NCBI RefSeq assembly: GCF_900091595.1
Contig: NZ_FMCW01000008.1
Location: forward strand, 62,001 to 126,000
Origin: Micromonospora haikouensis
GTDB lineage: Bacteria; Actinomycetota; Actinomycetes; Mycobacteriales; Micromonosporaceae
DNA length: 64,000 nt
Direction of reading: 5' to 3'
Below, in pieces: positions 7,079 through 14,645 of the stretch (positions within the stretch are counted from its first letter, which is position 1; each line of letters begins with the position of its first letter). The position numbers and the translations under genes are program-made. The notes under the pieces were generated by a model. The model saw nothing but the letters and a program-made list of their open reading frames with translations, did no database searches and was not told where the DNA came from.

Positions 7079-9757
7079 TCAGGCGGCGGCCCAGCGCGTG
7101 CCGTGGTACGCCGCCCGCATGAGCTGCTGCATGTCGTCGAGCATCGGCATCCTCGGGTTGGCCGGCGCGCACTGGTCCTCGTAGGCGTTGAGCGCCTGCT
7201 GCGGCAGGGCCGCCTCGAACGCCGCCTCGTCCACGCCGATCGCGGCGAACGACGGCTCGATGCCGACCGCGTCGCGCAGCCGTTCCACGGCCGCCGCCAG
7301 CGACTCGACGCCCTCGGCCGGGGTCGCCGCCGGCAGGCCCAGCGTCCGGGCGATCTCGGCGAACCGCTCCGGCGCGCGGTAGCTCTCGTACTTGGGCCAG
7401 CCGGACAACTTCGACGGGACGGTGCCGTTGTAGCGGATGACGTGCGGCAGCAGCACCGCGTTGGTGCGCCCGTGGGCGATGTGGAAGGTCGCCCCGAGGG
7501 TGTGCGACATGGCGTGCACGATGCCGAGGAACGCGCTGCCGAACGCCATCCCGGCGATGGTGCCGGCGTTGTGCATCCGTTCCCGCGCCTCGGCGTCGCC
7601 GCCCGCCGCCAGGGAAGCACCGGCGGCCGAGGAGCCGCCCGCCGCCGAGGAGGCACCGGCGGTCGAGGAGCCGCCGGTCACCGAGCGCTCCAGGTTGGCG
7701 AAGATCAGCCGGATCGCGTGCAGGGCCAGGCCGTCGGTGAAGTCGTTGGCGTAGACCGACACGTACGCCTCGATGGCGTGGGTGAGCGCGTCGAAGCCGC
7801 TGTCGGCGGCGATGGCGCGCGGCATGCTGGCGGTCAGCACCGGGTCGACGATCGCCACGGTCGGGGTGAGCGCGTAGTCCGCGAGGGGGTACTTCTTGCC
7901 GGTGCGGCGGTCGGTGATGACCGCGAACGGAGTCACCTCCGCCCCGGTGCCCGAGGTGGTCGGCACGCAGACCAGCCGGGCCTTCTCGCCGAGGGTGGGG
8001 AAGGCGAAGGCGCGCTTGCGGATGTCGAAGAACTTCTCCCGCAGGTCGTCGAAGACCACCTCGGGGTGCTCGTAGCGCAGCCACATCACCTTTGCGGCGT
8101 CCATCGCCGAGCCGCCGCCGAGGGCGATGATCGTGTCCGGTTGGAAGGAGCGCATCAGGGCGGCGCCCCGGTCGACGGTCTCCACGCTGGGCTCGGGCTC
8201 GACGTCGTCGATGATCTGGAGCGCGATGTGGCCGGGGCGGCGCTGGAGGATCCGGTTGACCCGGTCGACGAAGCCGAGGCGGGTCATGGTGGCGTCGGTG
8301 ACGACGGTGACCCGGTGCACGTCCGGCATCTCGGCGAGGTAGCGCAGCGCGTTCGGCTCGAAGTAGATCTTCGACGGGACCTTGAACCACTGCATGTTGT
8401 TGGTCCGCCGGCCGATCCGCTTGATGTTGACCAGGTTGACCGCCGAGACGTTGTTCGACACCGAGTTGCGGCCGTAGCTGCCGCAGCCGAGGGTCAGCGA
8501 CGGCAGGAAGGCGTTGTACATGTCGCCGATGCCGCCCTGGGAGGCCGGCGAGTTCCAGATGATCCGGACCGCCTTGACCCGCTGCCCGAACTCCTCGACC
8601 AGCGCCTCGTCCTCGGTGTGGATCACCGCGCTGTGGCCGAGGCCGTGGAACTCGACCATCTCCTCGGCATACCGCAGGCCCTGCTCGCGGGTCGGGGCGC
8701 GCAGCACCGCGAGGACCGGGCAGAGCTTCTCCCGGGTCAGCGGCTCGTCCGGGCCGACGCGGTCGACCTCCGCCAGGATGATCGAGGTACGCGGCGGAAC
8801 GGTGATGCCGGCCCGCTCGGCGATCCACTCCGCCGGCCGCCCGACGACGTCCGGGTTGAGCCGGCCGGCGGGGAACAGCAGCGCCTCCAGCTTCGCCTTG
8901 TCCTGCGCCGACGCCACGTACGCGTGCAGGGCCCGGAACTCGTCGAGCGCGGCGTCGGCGACGGCCTCGTCGAGGATCACCGCCTGCTCCGAGGCGCAGA
9001 TCATGCCGTTGTCGAACGCCTTGGACAGCACGATGTCGTTGACGGCGCGCTTGAGCTTCGCGCTGGCCGCGACGTACGCGGGCACGTTGCCCGCACCGAC
9101 GCCGAGCGCCGGCTTGCCCGCCGAGTACGCGGCGCGGACCATCGCGTTGCCGCCGGTGGCGAGGATGGTGGCGATGCCGGGGTGGTGCATGAGCGCGGTG
9201 GTCGCCTCGACCGACGGCTGCTCGATCCACTGGACGCAGTGCTCGGGCGCGCCCGCCGCGACGGCCGCGTCGCGGACCGTGCGGGCCGCCTCCACGCTGC
9301 ACCGCTGCGCCGACGGGTGGAACGCGAAGACGATCGGGTTGCGGGTCTTCAGCGCCAGCAGGGCCTTGAAGATGGTGGTCGAGGTGGGGTTGGTGACCGG
9401 GGTGATGCCGGCGACGACGCCGACCGGGTCGGCGATCTCCACGCTGCCGTCGATCTCGTCGCGGCTGATGATCCCGACGGTCCGCACCCGCGCCATGCTG
9501 TGGGTGACGTGCTCGCAGGCGAAGATGTTCTTCACGGCCTTGTCCTCGAAGACCCCCCGGCCGGTCTCCGTCACGGCGAGCCGGGCGAGTTCGGCGTGCC
9601 GGTCCAGCGCGGCCACGGACGCCTTGCGGACGATCCGGTCGATCTCCTCCTGGGTGAACCGGTCGTACTCGGCCAGGGCCTTGAGCCCGTCGGAGACGAG
9701 GGCGTCGACCATGGCGTCGAGCTCGGTCGACGGGGCGGTCCTCGGTTCGGCCTTCAT
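7079..9757 (-). CDS. adhE: Bifunctional acetaldehyde-CoA / alcohol dehydrogenase
   Basis: AdhE converts acetyl-CoA to acetaldehyde and then to ethanol with NADH, in long cytosolic spirosomes. The 892-residue length is usual. The N-terminal aldehyde dehydrogenase half has its catalytic Cys254 in NGMICASEQ; the C-terminal iron-dependent alcohol dehydrogenase half has GGGSAMDAAK (about 547-556) and candidate iron ligands Asp656, His660, His748 and His762. Residues about 694-720 are a Gly/Ala/Ser low-complexity loop built from repeats, replacing the loop found in E. coli AdhE. The gene stands alone, divergent from a membrane protein gene, with an AT-richer stretch near 9880-9905. Presence suggests fermentative or redox-balancing metabolism under low oxygen. 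Confidence 0.95.
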   Translation of the reverse strand: MKAEPRTAPSTELDAMVDALVSDGLKALAEYDRFTQEEIDRIVRKASVAALDRHAELARLAVTETGRGVFEDKAVKNIFACEHVTHSMARVRTVGIISRDEIDGSVEIADPVGVVAGITPVTNPTSTTIFKALLALKTRNPIVFAFHPSAQRCSVEAARTVRDAAVAAGAPEHCVQWIEQPSVEATTALMHHPGIATILATGGNAMVRAAYSAGKPALGVGAGNVPAYVAASAKLKRAVNDIVLSKAFDNGMICASEQAVILDEAVADAALDEFRALHAYVASAQDKAKLEALLFPAGRLNPDVVGRPAEWIAERAGITVPPRTSIILAEVDRVGPDEPLTREKLCPVLAVLRAPTREQGLRYAEEMVEFHGLGHSAVIHTEDEALVEEFGQRVKAVRIIWNSPASQGGIGDMYNAFLPSLTLGCGSYGRNSVSNNVSAVNLVNIKRIGRRTNNMQWFKVPSKIYFEPNALRYLAEMPDVHRVTVVTDATMTRLGFVDRVNRILQRRPGHIALQIIDDVEPEPSVETVDRGAALMRSFQPDTIIALGGGSAMDAAKVMWLRYEHPEVVFDDLREKFFDIRKRAFAFPTLGEKARLVCVPTTSGTGAEVTPFAVITDRRTGKKYPLADYALTPTVAIVDPVLTASMPRAIAADSGFDALTHAIEAYVSVYANDFTDGLALHAIRLIFANLERSVTGGSSTAGASSAAGGSSAAGASLAAGGDAEARERMHNAGTIAGMAFGSAFLGIVHAMSHTLGATFHIAHGRTNAVLLPHVIRYNGTVPSKLSGWPKYESYRAPERFAEIARTLGLPAATPAEGVESLAAAVERLRDAVGIEPSFAAIGVDEAAFEAALPQQALNAYEDQCAPANPRMPMLDDMQQLMRAAYHGTRWAAA
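7617..7675. repeat. 36-base repeat inside adhE
   Basis: A 23-base block beginning GCACCGGCGG at 7617 recurs at 7653 with one difference, a period of 36 bases (12 codons). It encodes the Gly/Ala/Ser loop of AdhE. In-frame length changes here would leave the enzyme domains intact. Confidence 0.6.
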
Positions 9758-9905
9758 CTGTCACACCTCGGCGGTCGCGGCTTCTTCGGTCACCTTCAGC
9801 ATCGATCGCCGGCGATCCCGACGGTGGTGCGGAAGGGCCCCTCCGGCACCGCCGAAGGTCCCGACCCCGCACCCCAATTCACCACAAAGCAAACTATTGG
9901 TGCAT

Positions 9906-11294
9906 ATGCTCGAAGGGGTGCCCGGGTGGCCGGCAGGGCCCGCCCGGGAGGTCGGACGGGGGTGTCGACGGGTGTCGACGGTGCACCGGCGGGGCGCGGG
10001 ACGCGAACCGGCCACTGGCGACGCGGCCGACGGGCCGCTGCCCGGTGACGCCTACGGCGGCCGGGACGGCGACGCGCACGGCGGCCGGGGCGACGACGCG
10101 GCCGGGCGGCTCCGGGACGAGCGGGGCTGCGTCGTGACGGCCCTGCGGCTGGGCTGGCGGCTGGCCGACGCGTACCACCACGCGCAGACGGCCGACCTGT
10201 CGGCGCCGCAGCGACGCCCGGGCGGGCCGCCGGTGAAGCTGACCAATCTCACCGAGATGTCCGGCCGGCGGCGGCTGCGGATGTACCTCGACGGGATCGA
10301 CGTCGCGCTGGCCCAGATCGCCACGCTGACCGGCACCGGCGGCGCCGCGCCGTCCACCGCCGCCGCCCGGGCGGCCACGCCGACCGACACGACGACGGCG
10401 GAGGCGACAGCGGCCCTGCCGGCCGAGACGACGGTCCCGCCCACCGAGCCGGCGACGGTCCCGCCCACCGAGGCGACGGCGGCGCTGCTGCTCGCCCTGG
10501 ACGACCTCAACGTGGACGTGCTGCGCTGGGCCATGGCCGCCAACCCCCGGGTCGGGCTGGCCTACCGCCTCGGCCGGTCGCTGGCCGACACCGTCCGGCA
10601 CGGCGAGGCCGAGCAGGTGCCGTGGCGCTTCGCCGGCCGGCAGCACGAGATCAGCCGGTGGCTCGACGAACTGGCCAGCGTGCTGCCGCCGTACTCGGCC
10701 GCCGTCGTGCGCCGGTCGCTGCGGGCGTGGGCCGACGCGGTCACCCGGGCCCTGATGGGCGACCCGGCCGAGGCCGGCCTCGACGAGTTGGCCCGCGAGC
10801 TGCGCAACCAGGGCGACCGGTGGCGCAACGTGCTGACCGGGGGGCTGCACCCACGCGACCTGCTCGACGAGGAGGACTACGCGGTCGTCGCCCGGAACGT
10901 GATCATCCGGGACCGGAAGTTGGTCGTGCAGGCGGCCCGGGGGATCTTCTGGCCCGTGCTCGTACCCCTGCTGGTGGTGCTGTTCGCGGTGGTCGGGGTG
11001 AGCGCCGCCGCGGCGGCCGGCTCCCCCACCACCCGCGCGGCCGTCGCCCTGGTCGGGCTCGGCGCCGGGCTGACCGCGATCTGGCGGACGGTGTCCGGGC
11101 CGACCCTCGCCGTCGCCGGTGAGGTCAACCGGCCGCTGCTGGAGGGGGAGCTGACCGTGCGGATGGCCGGCCGGGTCGACGGACCGCTGGCCGACGCGCG
11201 GGCCGCCGCCCGGACCCGACGGCCACGCCATCCGGACCAGGTCCCCGGTGGATCGAAATACGTTGCCGGCCTCACCCCCGCCGACCTACCGTGA
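9906..11294 (+). CDS. Hypothetical membrane protein
   Basis: No family recognised. Frame of 462 residues: a Gly/Arg/Asp-rich N-terminal part to about residue 75, a more ordered helical region beginning near VTALRLGWRLADAYHHAQ, a Thr/Ala/Pro-rich linker (about 145-190), a helical region, then two hydrophobic segments (about 343-365 and 370-395) and a basic tail. The N-terminus is uncertain: ATG 9906 is the first start after the adhE promoter region, but an in-frame GTG at 10134 begins exactly at the ordered part. The hairpin at 11405-11446 is downstream. Confidence 0.55.
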   Translation: MLEGVPGWPAGPAREVGRGCRRVSTVHRRGAGREPATGDAADGPLPGDAYGGRDGDAHGGRGDDAAGRLRDERGCVVTALRLGWRLADAYHHAQTADLSAPQRRPGGPPVKLTNLTEMSGRRRLRMYLDGIDVALAQIATLTGTGGAAPSTAAARAATPTDTTTAEATAALPAETTVPPTEPATVPPTEATAALLLALDDLNVDVLRWAMAANPRVGLAYRLGRSLADTVRHGEAEQVPWRFAGRQHEISRWLDELASVLPPYSAAVVRRSLRAWADAVTRALMGDPAEAGLDELARELRNQGDRWRNVLTGGLHPRDLLDEEDYAVVARNVIIRDRKLVVQAARGIFWPVLVPLLVVLFAVVGVSAAAAAGSPTTRAAVALVGLGAGLTAIWRTVSGPTLAVAGEVNRPLLEGELTVRMAGRVDGPLADARAAARTRRPRHPDQVPGGSKYVAGLTPADLP

Positions 11295-11404
11295 TCGCGC
11301 AAGGTCAACCAGCCAACCGGGAGACGATCATGTCGTTGTCGCACGTCAGAGGCGTGCCGTCGGCGCTTACCGTCGGCGGTTGTCGATTCGTCGCGCCCCG
11401 GGAA

Positions 11405-11446
11405 GGGCGGCCCGGCTGACGCGCGTCCGCACGCGTCGAGCCGCCC
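11405..11446 (+). terminator. Stem-loop after the hypothetical membrane gene
   Basis: Outer arms GGGCGGC/GCCGCCC and inner arms GACGCG/CGCGTC form an interrupted GC-rich hairpin 110 bases past the stop at 11294 and before the HNH gene. There is no U-tract, as is common for actinomycete hairpins. Confidence 0.4.
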
Positions 11447-11515
11447 GTCCCCGCCGGACCCGGGCGGCTCTTCGCTGTCCGGCCCGACCCACCGTCGCCC
11501 CTGGAAGGAGACCCG

Positions 11516-11959
11516 GTGGACGCCGTCCTCGTCATCAACGCCGACCTCGGCCCGCTGCACCGGGTCACCGTCCAGCACGCGATCCGGATGCTCTGCCGCC
11601 GGGTCGCCGAGATCCACGAGGCCGAGCCGGACCGGGTGATCGGGATCTTCCCGGTCCCCCGGGTGGTCCGCCTCGTCCGGTACGTGGTGACCCGCTGGCG
11701 GTTGCGCGCCGGCCCGGCCTGGTCCCGGGCGGGTGTGCTGCGCCGCGACGACCGGTGCTGCGCCTACTGCGGCGGGCCGGCCAGCACCGTCGACCACGTC
11801 CTGCCCCGCTCGCGCGGCGGCCGCAACACCTGGCGCAACACCACCGCCGCCTGCTACGCGTGCAACCAGCGCAAGGGCGACCGGACGCCAGCCGAGGCGG
11901 GCATGCCGCTGCGGCACGAGCCGGCCGTACCGAGCTGGGCGTCGCTGGCGGGGCGGTGA
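11516..11959 (+). CDS. HNH endonuclease
   Basis: Protein of 147 residues with a C-terminal HNH nuclease fold: zinc-type CAYCG, then DHVLPRSRGG (catalytic His), a conserved Asn (NTWRNT), and CNQRKGDRTP with the second Cys pair and final basic residues. Such stand-alone HNH proteins of actinomycetes are usually metal-dependent DNA nucleases of unknown role. The GTG at 11516 has a strong Shine-Dalgarno (GGAAGGAG) about 6 bases upstream. Convergent with the kinase gene. No phage or intein signature is adjacent. Confidence 0.85.
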   Translation: MDAVLVINADLGPLHRVTVQHAIRMLCRRVAEIHEAEPDRVIGIFPVPRVVRLVRYVVTRWRLRAGPAWSRAGVLRRDDRCCAYCGGPASTVDHVLPRSRGGRNTWRNTTAACYACNQRKGDRTPAEAGMPLRHEPAVPSWASLAGR

Positions 11960-12062
11960 CCGGCCGGCCGGCGGGAACGGGGGGCCGCGTCGGGGGTACG
12001 CCCCGGCGCGGCACCCGCCGGCCCCGGCCGGGCAACCGCAGGCCGTGCCACCGCGGGCCGGG

Positions 12063-13697
12063 TCAGCGCTCGATCTCCCGTACCCTCGGCACCACCATCC
12101 CGTTGGCGCAGCTCGCCCGGACGTCGCTGGCGTGGGCGGCGGAGCCGAGCACGACGCGGACCTCCCGGGTGGGGCCCGGCACGTACTCCTCGACCTGGTA
12201 GCCGTCCGCCGGCACGGTCGACGTCACCGCCGCACTCTGGCCCGTGCAGGACACCCGGACGATGCCGCCGCTCGCGCGCACCGCGACCGTCGGCGGCTCG
12301 GCGGGGGCCGGCTCGGCCGGGTCCTCGCCGGAGTCCGGGGCGGACGGCGACGCGGAGGTGGAGGGGGACGGGGCCGCCGACGGCGACCTGCCCGACCCGC
12401 CGGGGGCCGACGGGCCCGGGGCCCCGCCGCCCGGGGCGGGGCTGCGTGCGGGGTCGCCGGGGCGCGGCGAGCCGGCGTCCCCGGCGGGGACGCCGACGTC
12501 GCCGGCGGGTCGGACCTCGCCGACGGGGGCGACGACCTCGTCGGCGGAGGGCACCGGCGACCCGGTCGGACCGGCCGCGCCGGACCGGTGCGGGCGGGAC
12601 GAGTCGGCGAGCGAGCCGGCGGTCGCCACGGCGATGACCAGCGCGGCGGCGACCACGAGCAGGGCCCGGTACCGCCGCCGGGCCGGATCCCGACGGGGCG
12701 CGGGGCGCGGTGCCGGCCCGCGCGGCGCGTCGCCGGAGCCGGCCTCCGCCCCGCCCCCGCTCCCGCCCGCAGCACCGGACATGTCGGCACCGCCGGACCG
12801 GTCGGCACCCCCGCCGGCCGGGCCGTCACCGGCGGCGGCCGCGGTCGGCTCGGGCCGGGCCGCCTCGGCGGCCCGCATCCGGGTGACCACCGCCGCCAGC
12901 CGCGCCGCCGCCTCCTCGGCGGACGGCCGGGCGGCCGGGTCCTTGGCGAGGCAGCGCCGGCACAGCTCGGCCACCTCGGCCGGCACGCCGACGACCGGCG
13001 GCAGGGGCCTCGGCTCGACGTAGACGTGGGCCCGCAGCATCTGGGTGGGGGTGTCGGTCTCCCAGGGCAGCTCGTCGGTGAGCACGAGGTGGACGAGCAG
13101 CCCGAGCGCGTAGACGTCGGAGGCGGGCACCACCTCCCCGGCGTCGAGCCGCTCCGGCGCCAGGTAGGAGGGGGTGCCCAGCAGCTTGCCGTCGAAGTCG
13201 ATCTCCGGCTGGCCGACGGCGGCAGCCGTGCCGAAGTCGACCACCTTCGCCCCGGACGGCGTGAGCACGACGTTGGCCGGCTTGACGTCGCGGTGCACCA
13301 GACCCCGCGCGTGCGCCGCGGCGAGCGCGGCGGCGACCTCCGCGCAGATCCGCAGCCCCTCCACCGCCGGCAGCGGTCCGTCGTCGAGCCGCCGGGCCAG
13401 GGTGGGACCGGGCAGCAGCTCCATCACCACGTACGGCGCGGGCTCTCCGGTGTGGGTCAGCGCCTCGCCGTAGTCGTAGACGTTGGTGACGTTCGGGTGC
13501 GAGAGCCGGGCGGCGGCCTTCGCCTCGGCGCGGATGCGTCGGCGGGCGGCCCGGTCCGAACCGAGCAGCACCTTGACCGCCACCTCGCGTTCCAGCAGCT
13601 CGTCGTACGCCCGGTGGACCACCGCCGTGCCGCCCTTGCCGATGCGATCTCCCAGGCGGTACCGGCCGTTGAGGAATTGATCGATCTGCACCGGCAC
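12063..13697 (-). CDS. Eukaryotic-type serine/threonine protein kinase (PknB-like)
   Basis: Receptor-type Hanks kinase of 544 residues. The N-terminal kinase domain (about 10-270) has the Gly loop IGKGGTAVVHRA, ATP-binding Lys42, the catalytic loop HRDVKPANVV, DFG, and APE, so it should be active. A Pro/Ala/Gly-rich juxtamembrane linker leads to one membrane helix (YRALLVVAAALVIAVATAG) and a low-complexity external region followed by a small C-terminal domain with two Cys (VSCTGQ and RASCANGM). No PASTA repeats are present, so muropeptide sensing as in PknB is not supported. GTG start at 13697. Located head-to-tail after the enoyl-CoA hydratase gene. Confidence 0.92.
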   Translation of the reverse strand: MPVQIDQFLNGRYRLGDRIGKGGTAVVHRAYDELLEREVAVKVLLGSDRAARRRIRAEAKAAARLSHPNVTNVYDYGEALTHTGEPAPYVVMELLPGPTLARRLDDGPLPAVEGLRICAEVAAALAAAHARGLVHRDVKPANVVLTPSGAKVVDFGTAAAVGQPEIDFDGKLLGTPSYLAPERLDAGEVVPASDVYALGLLVHLVLTDELPWETDTPTQMLRAHVYVEPRPLPPVVGVPAEVAELCRRCLAKDPAARPSAEEAAARLAAVVTRMRAAEAARPEPTAAAAGDGPAGGGADRSGGADMSGAAGGSGGGAEAGSGDAPRGPAPRPAPRRDPARRRYRALLVVAAALVIAVATAGSLADSSRPHRSGAAGPTGSPVPSADEVVAPVGEVRPAGDVGVPAGDAGSPRPGDPARSPAPGGGAPGPSAPGGSGRSPSAAPSPSTSASPSAPDSGEDPAEPAPAEPPTVAVRASGGIVRVSCTGQSAAVTSTVPADGYQVEEYVPGPTREVRVVLGSAAHASDVRASCANGMVVPRVREIER

Positions 13698-13757
13698 AGC
13701 GTGCCAGTATGGGCCCCGTCACACCAACCGATCATCGAGAAAACCCGATCGGGCAGT

Positions 13758-14570
13758 TCAGGGCCCGGGTGCCGGGCGTTCCGGTGTGGACGGTCCGTCG
13801 GCGGCGGGCGGGGCCCAGCCGAACCGGGGCGCCCGGCGCCCGTTGGCGGCCGCCACCCCCTCCCGGGCCTCCCCGATGTCCCGGACCTGCCCGTGCCACC
13901 AGGCGATCCGTTCCGCGTCGGCCCGGTCGTCGACGATCTCCTTCGCGGCGGCGACGGTGAGCCGGGAGCGCTCGGCGATCGTGGCGGTGAGCGCCGCCAC
14001 CCGGGCGGCGAGCCCGGCCGGCGGCAGCACCTCGTCGACCAGCCCGATCCGCAGGGCCCGCTCGGCGTCGATCAGCTCGGCGGTGAAGAGCAGGTGCTTC
14101 GCGGCCGACGGGCCGACCAGCCGGGCCAGCCGGCGGGTGGTGGGCGCGGGATAGACCAGGCCGAGCCGGGCCGGCGGCACCCCGAACCGGGCGTCGGCGG
14201 CGGCGAGCCGCAGGTCGCAGGCCACCGCGAGCTGGCAGCCGCCCCCGACGCAGGCACCCTCGATCGCGGCGACGGTCGGCCGGGCGAAGGCGGCGAGCCG
14301 CTCCTCGGCGGCGACGGCGATGCTGGCGTCACCGGCGTCGAGCAGTTCGTCGAGGTCACCGAGGTCGGCCCCGGCGCAGAACGTGCCAGCCGCGCCGGTG
14401 AGCACCAGCGCGCGGATCCGCTCGTCGGCCTCCAACCGGTCCAGCAGCACCGGCAGCCGCCGCCACATCGCCGGGGTCATCGCGTTGCGCCGCCGCGGGT
14501 TGGAGATCACGATCGTGGCCACCGGGCCGGTCGTCCCGACGGTCAGCTCCGCGTCCGGCACCGCCACCAC
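13758..14570 (-). CDS. Enoyl-CoA hydratase/isomerase family protein
   Basis: Crotonase-fold enzyme of 270 residues. It shows the N-terminal strand pattern VATIVISNPRRRNAMT, the first oxyanion-hole block FCAGADLGDL, and the second, AAIEGACVGGGCQLAVACDL, followed by FGVPPARLGLVYP. Crotonases hydrate or isomerise acyl-CoA thioesters. The residue positions that carry the two catalytic glutamates in true hydratases read differently here (GLVYPAPTT in place of the GxxP-E block), so the reaction may not be classic hydration. It stands next to a kinase gene; no beta-oxidation partners are nearby. Confidence 0.85.
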   Translation of the reverse strand: MVAVPDAELTVGTTGPVATIVISNPRRRNAMTPAMWRRLPVLLDRLEADERIRALVLTGAAGTFCAGADLGDLDELLDAGDASIAVAAEERLAAFARPTVAAIEGACVGGGCQLAVACDLRLAAADARFGVPPARLGLVYPAPTTRRLARLVGPSAAKHLLFTAELIDAERALRIGLVDEVLPPAGLAARVAALTATIAERSRLTVAAAKEIVDDRADAERIAWWHGQVRDIGEAREGVAAANGRRAPRFGWAPPAADGPSTPERPAPGP

Positions 14571-14590
14571 CCCTCGACGATACCGACGTG

Positions 14591-14627
14591 GGCCCGGCGA
14601 CCACCCGAGTGGGGTGGCCGCCGGGCC
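14591..14627 (-). terminator. Hairpin terminator of the M4 protease gene
   Basis: A 15-base stem, GGCCCGGCGACCACC pairing with GGTGGCCGCCGGGCC (one G-T type pair), with a 7-base loop. It lies 19 bases beyond the stop of the metalloprotease gene on the minus strand. Confidence 0.6.
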
Positions 14628-14645
14628 GGGAGAGGTACGGCTACG

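Noticed and set aside
9829..9845. Extra copy of repeat family 1 near adhE
   Set aside because: GGAAGGGCCCCTCC matches only half a unit and lacks the GTTA part and the second unit.
6804..9872. 1022-codon minus-strand frame over adhE
   Set aside because: Same strand but a different frame from adhE; Arg/Gly-rich shadow without motifs.
9860..9905. Rex or FNR-type operator upstream of adhE
   Set aside because: The AT-rich stretch contains TTTGTGGTGAATT on the minus strand, but it does not form the palindrome expected for Rex or FNR.
7103..10048. 981-codon plus-strand frame over adhE
   Set aside because: Antisense shadow of a complete adhE gene.
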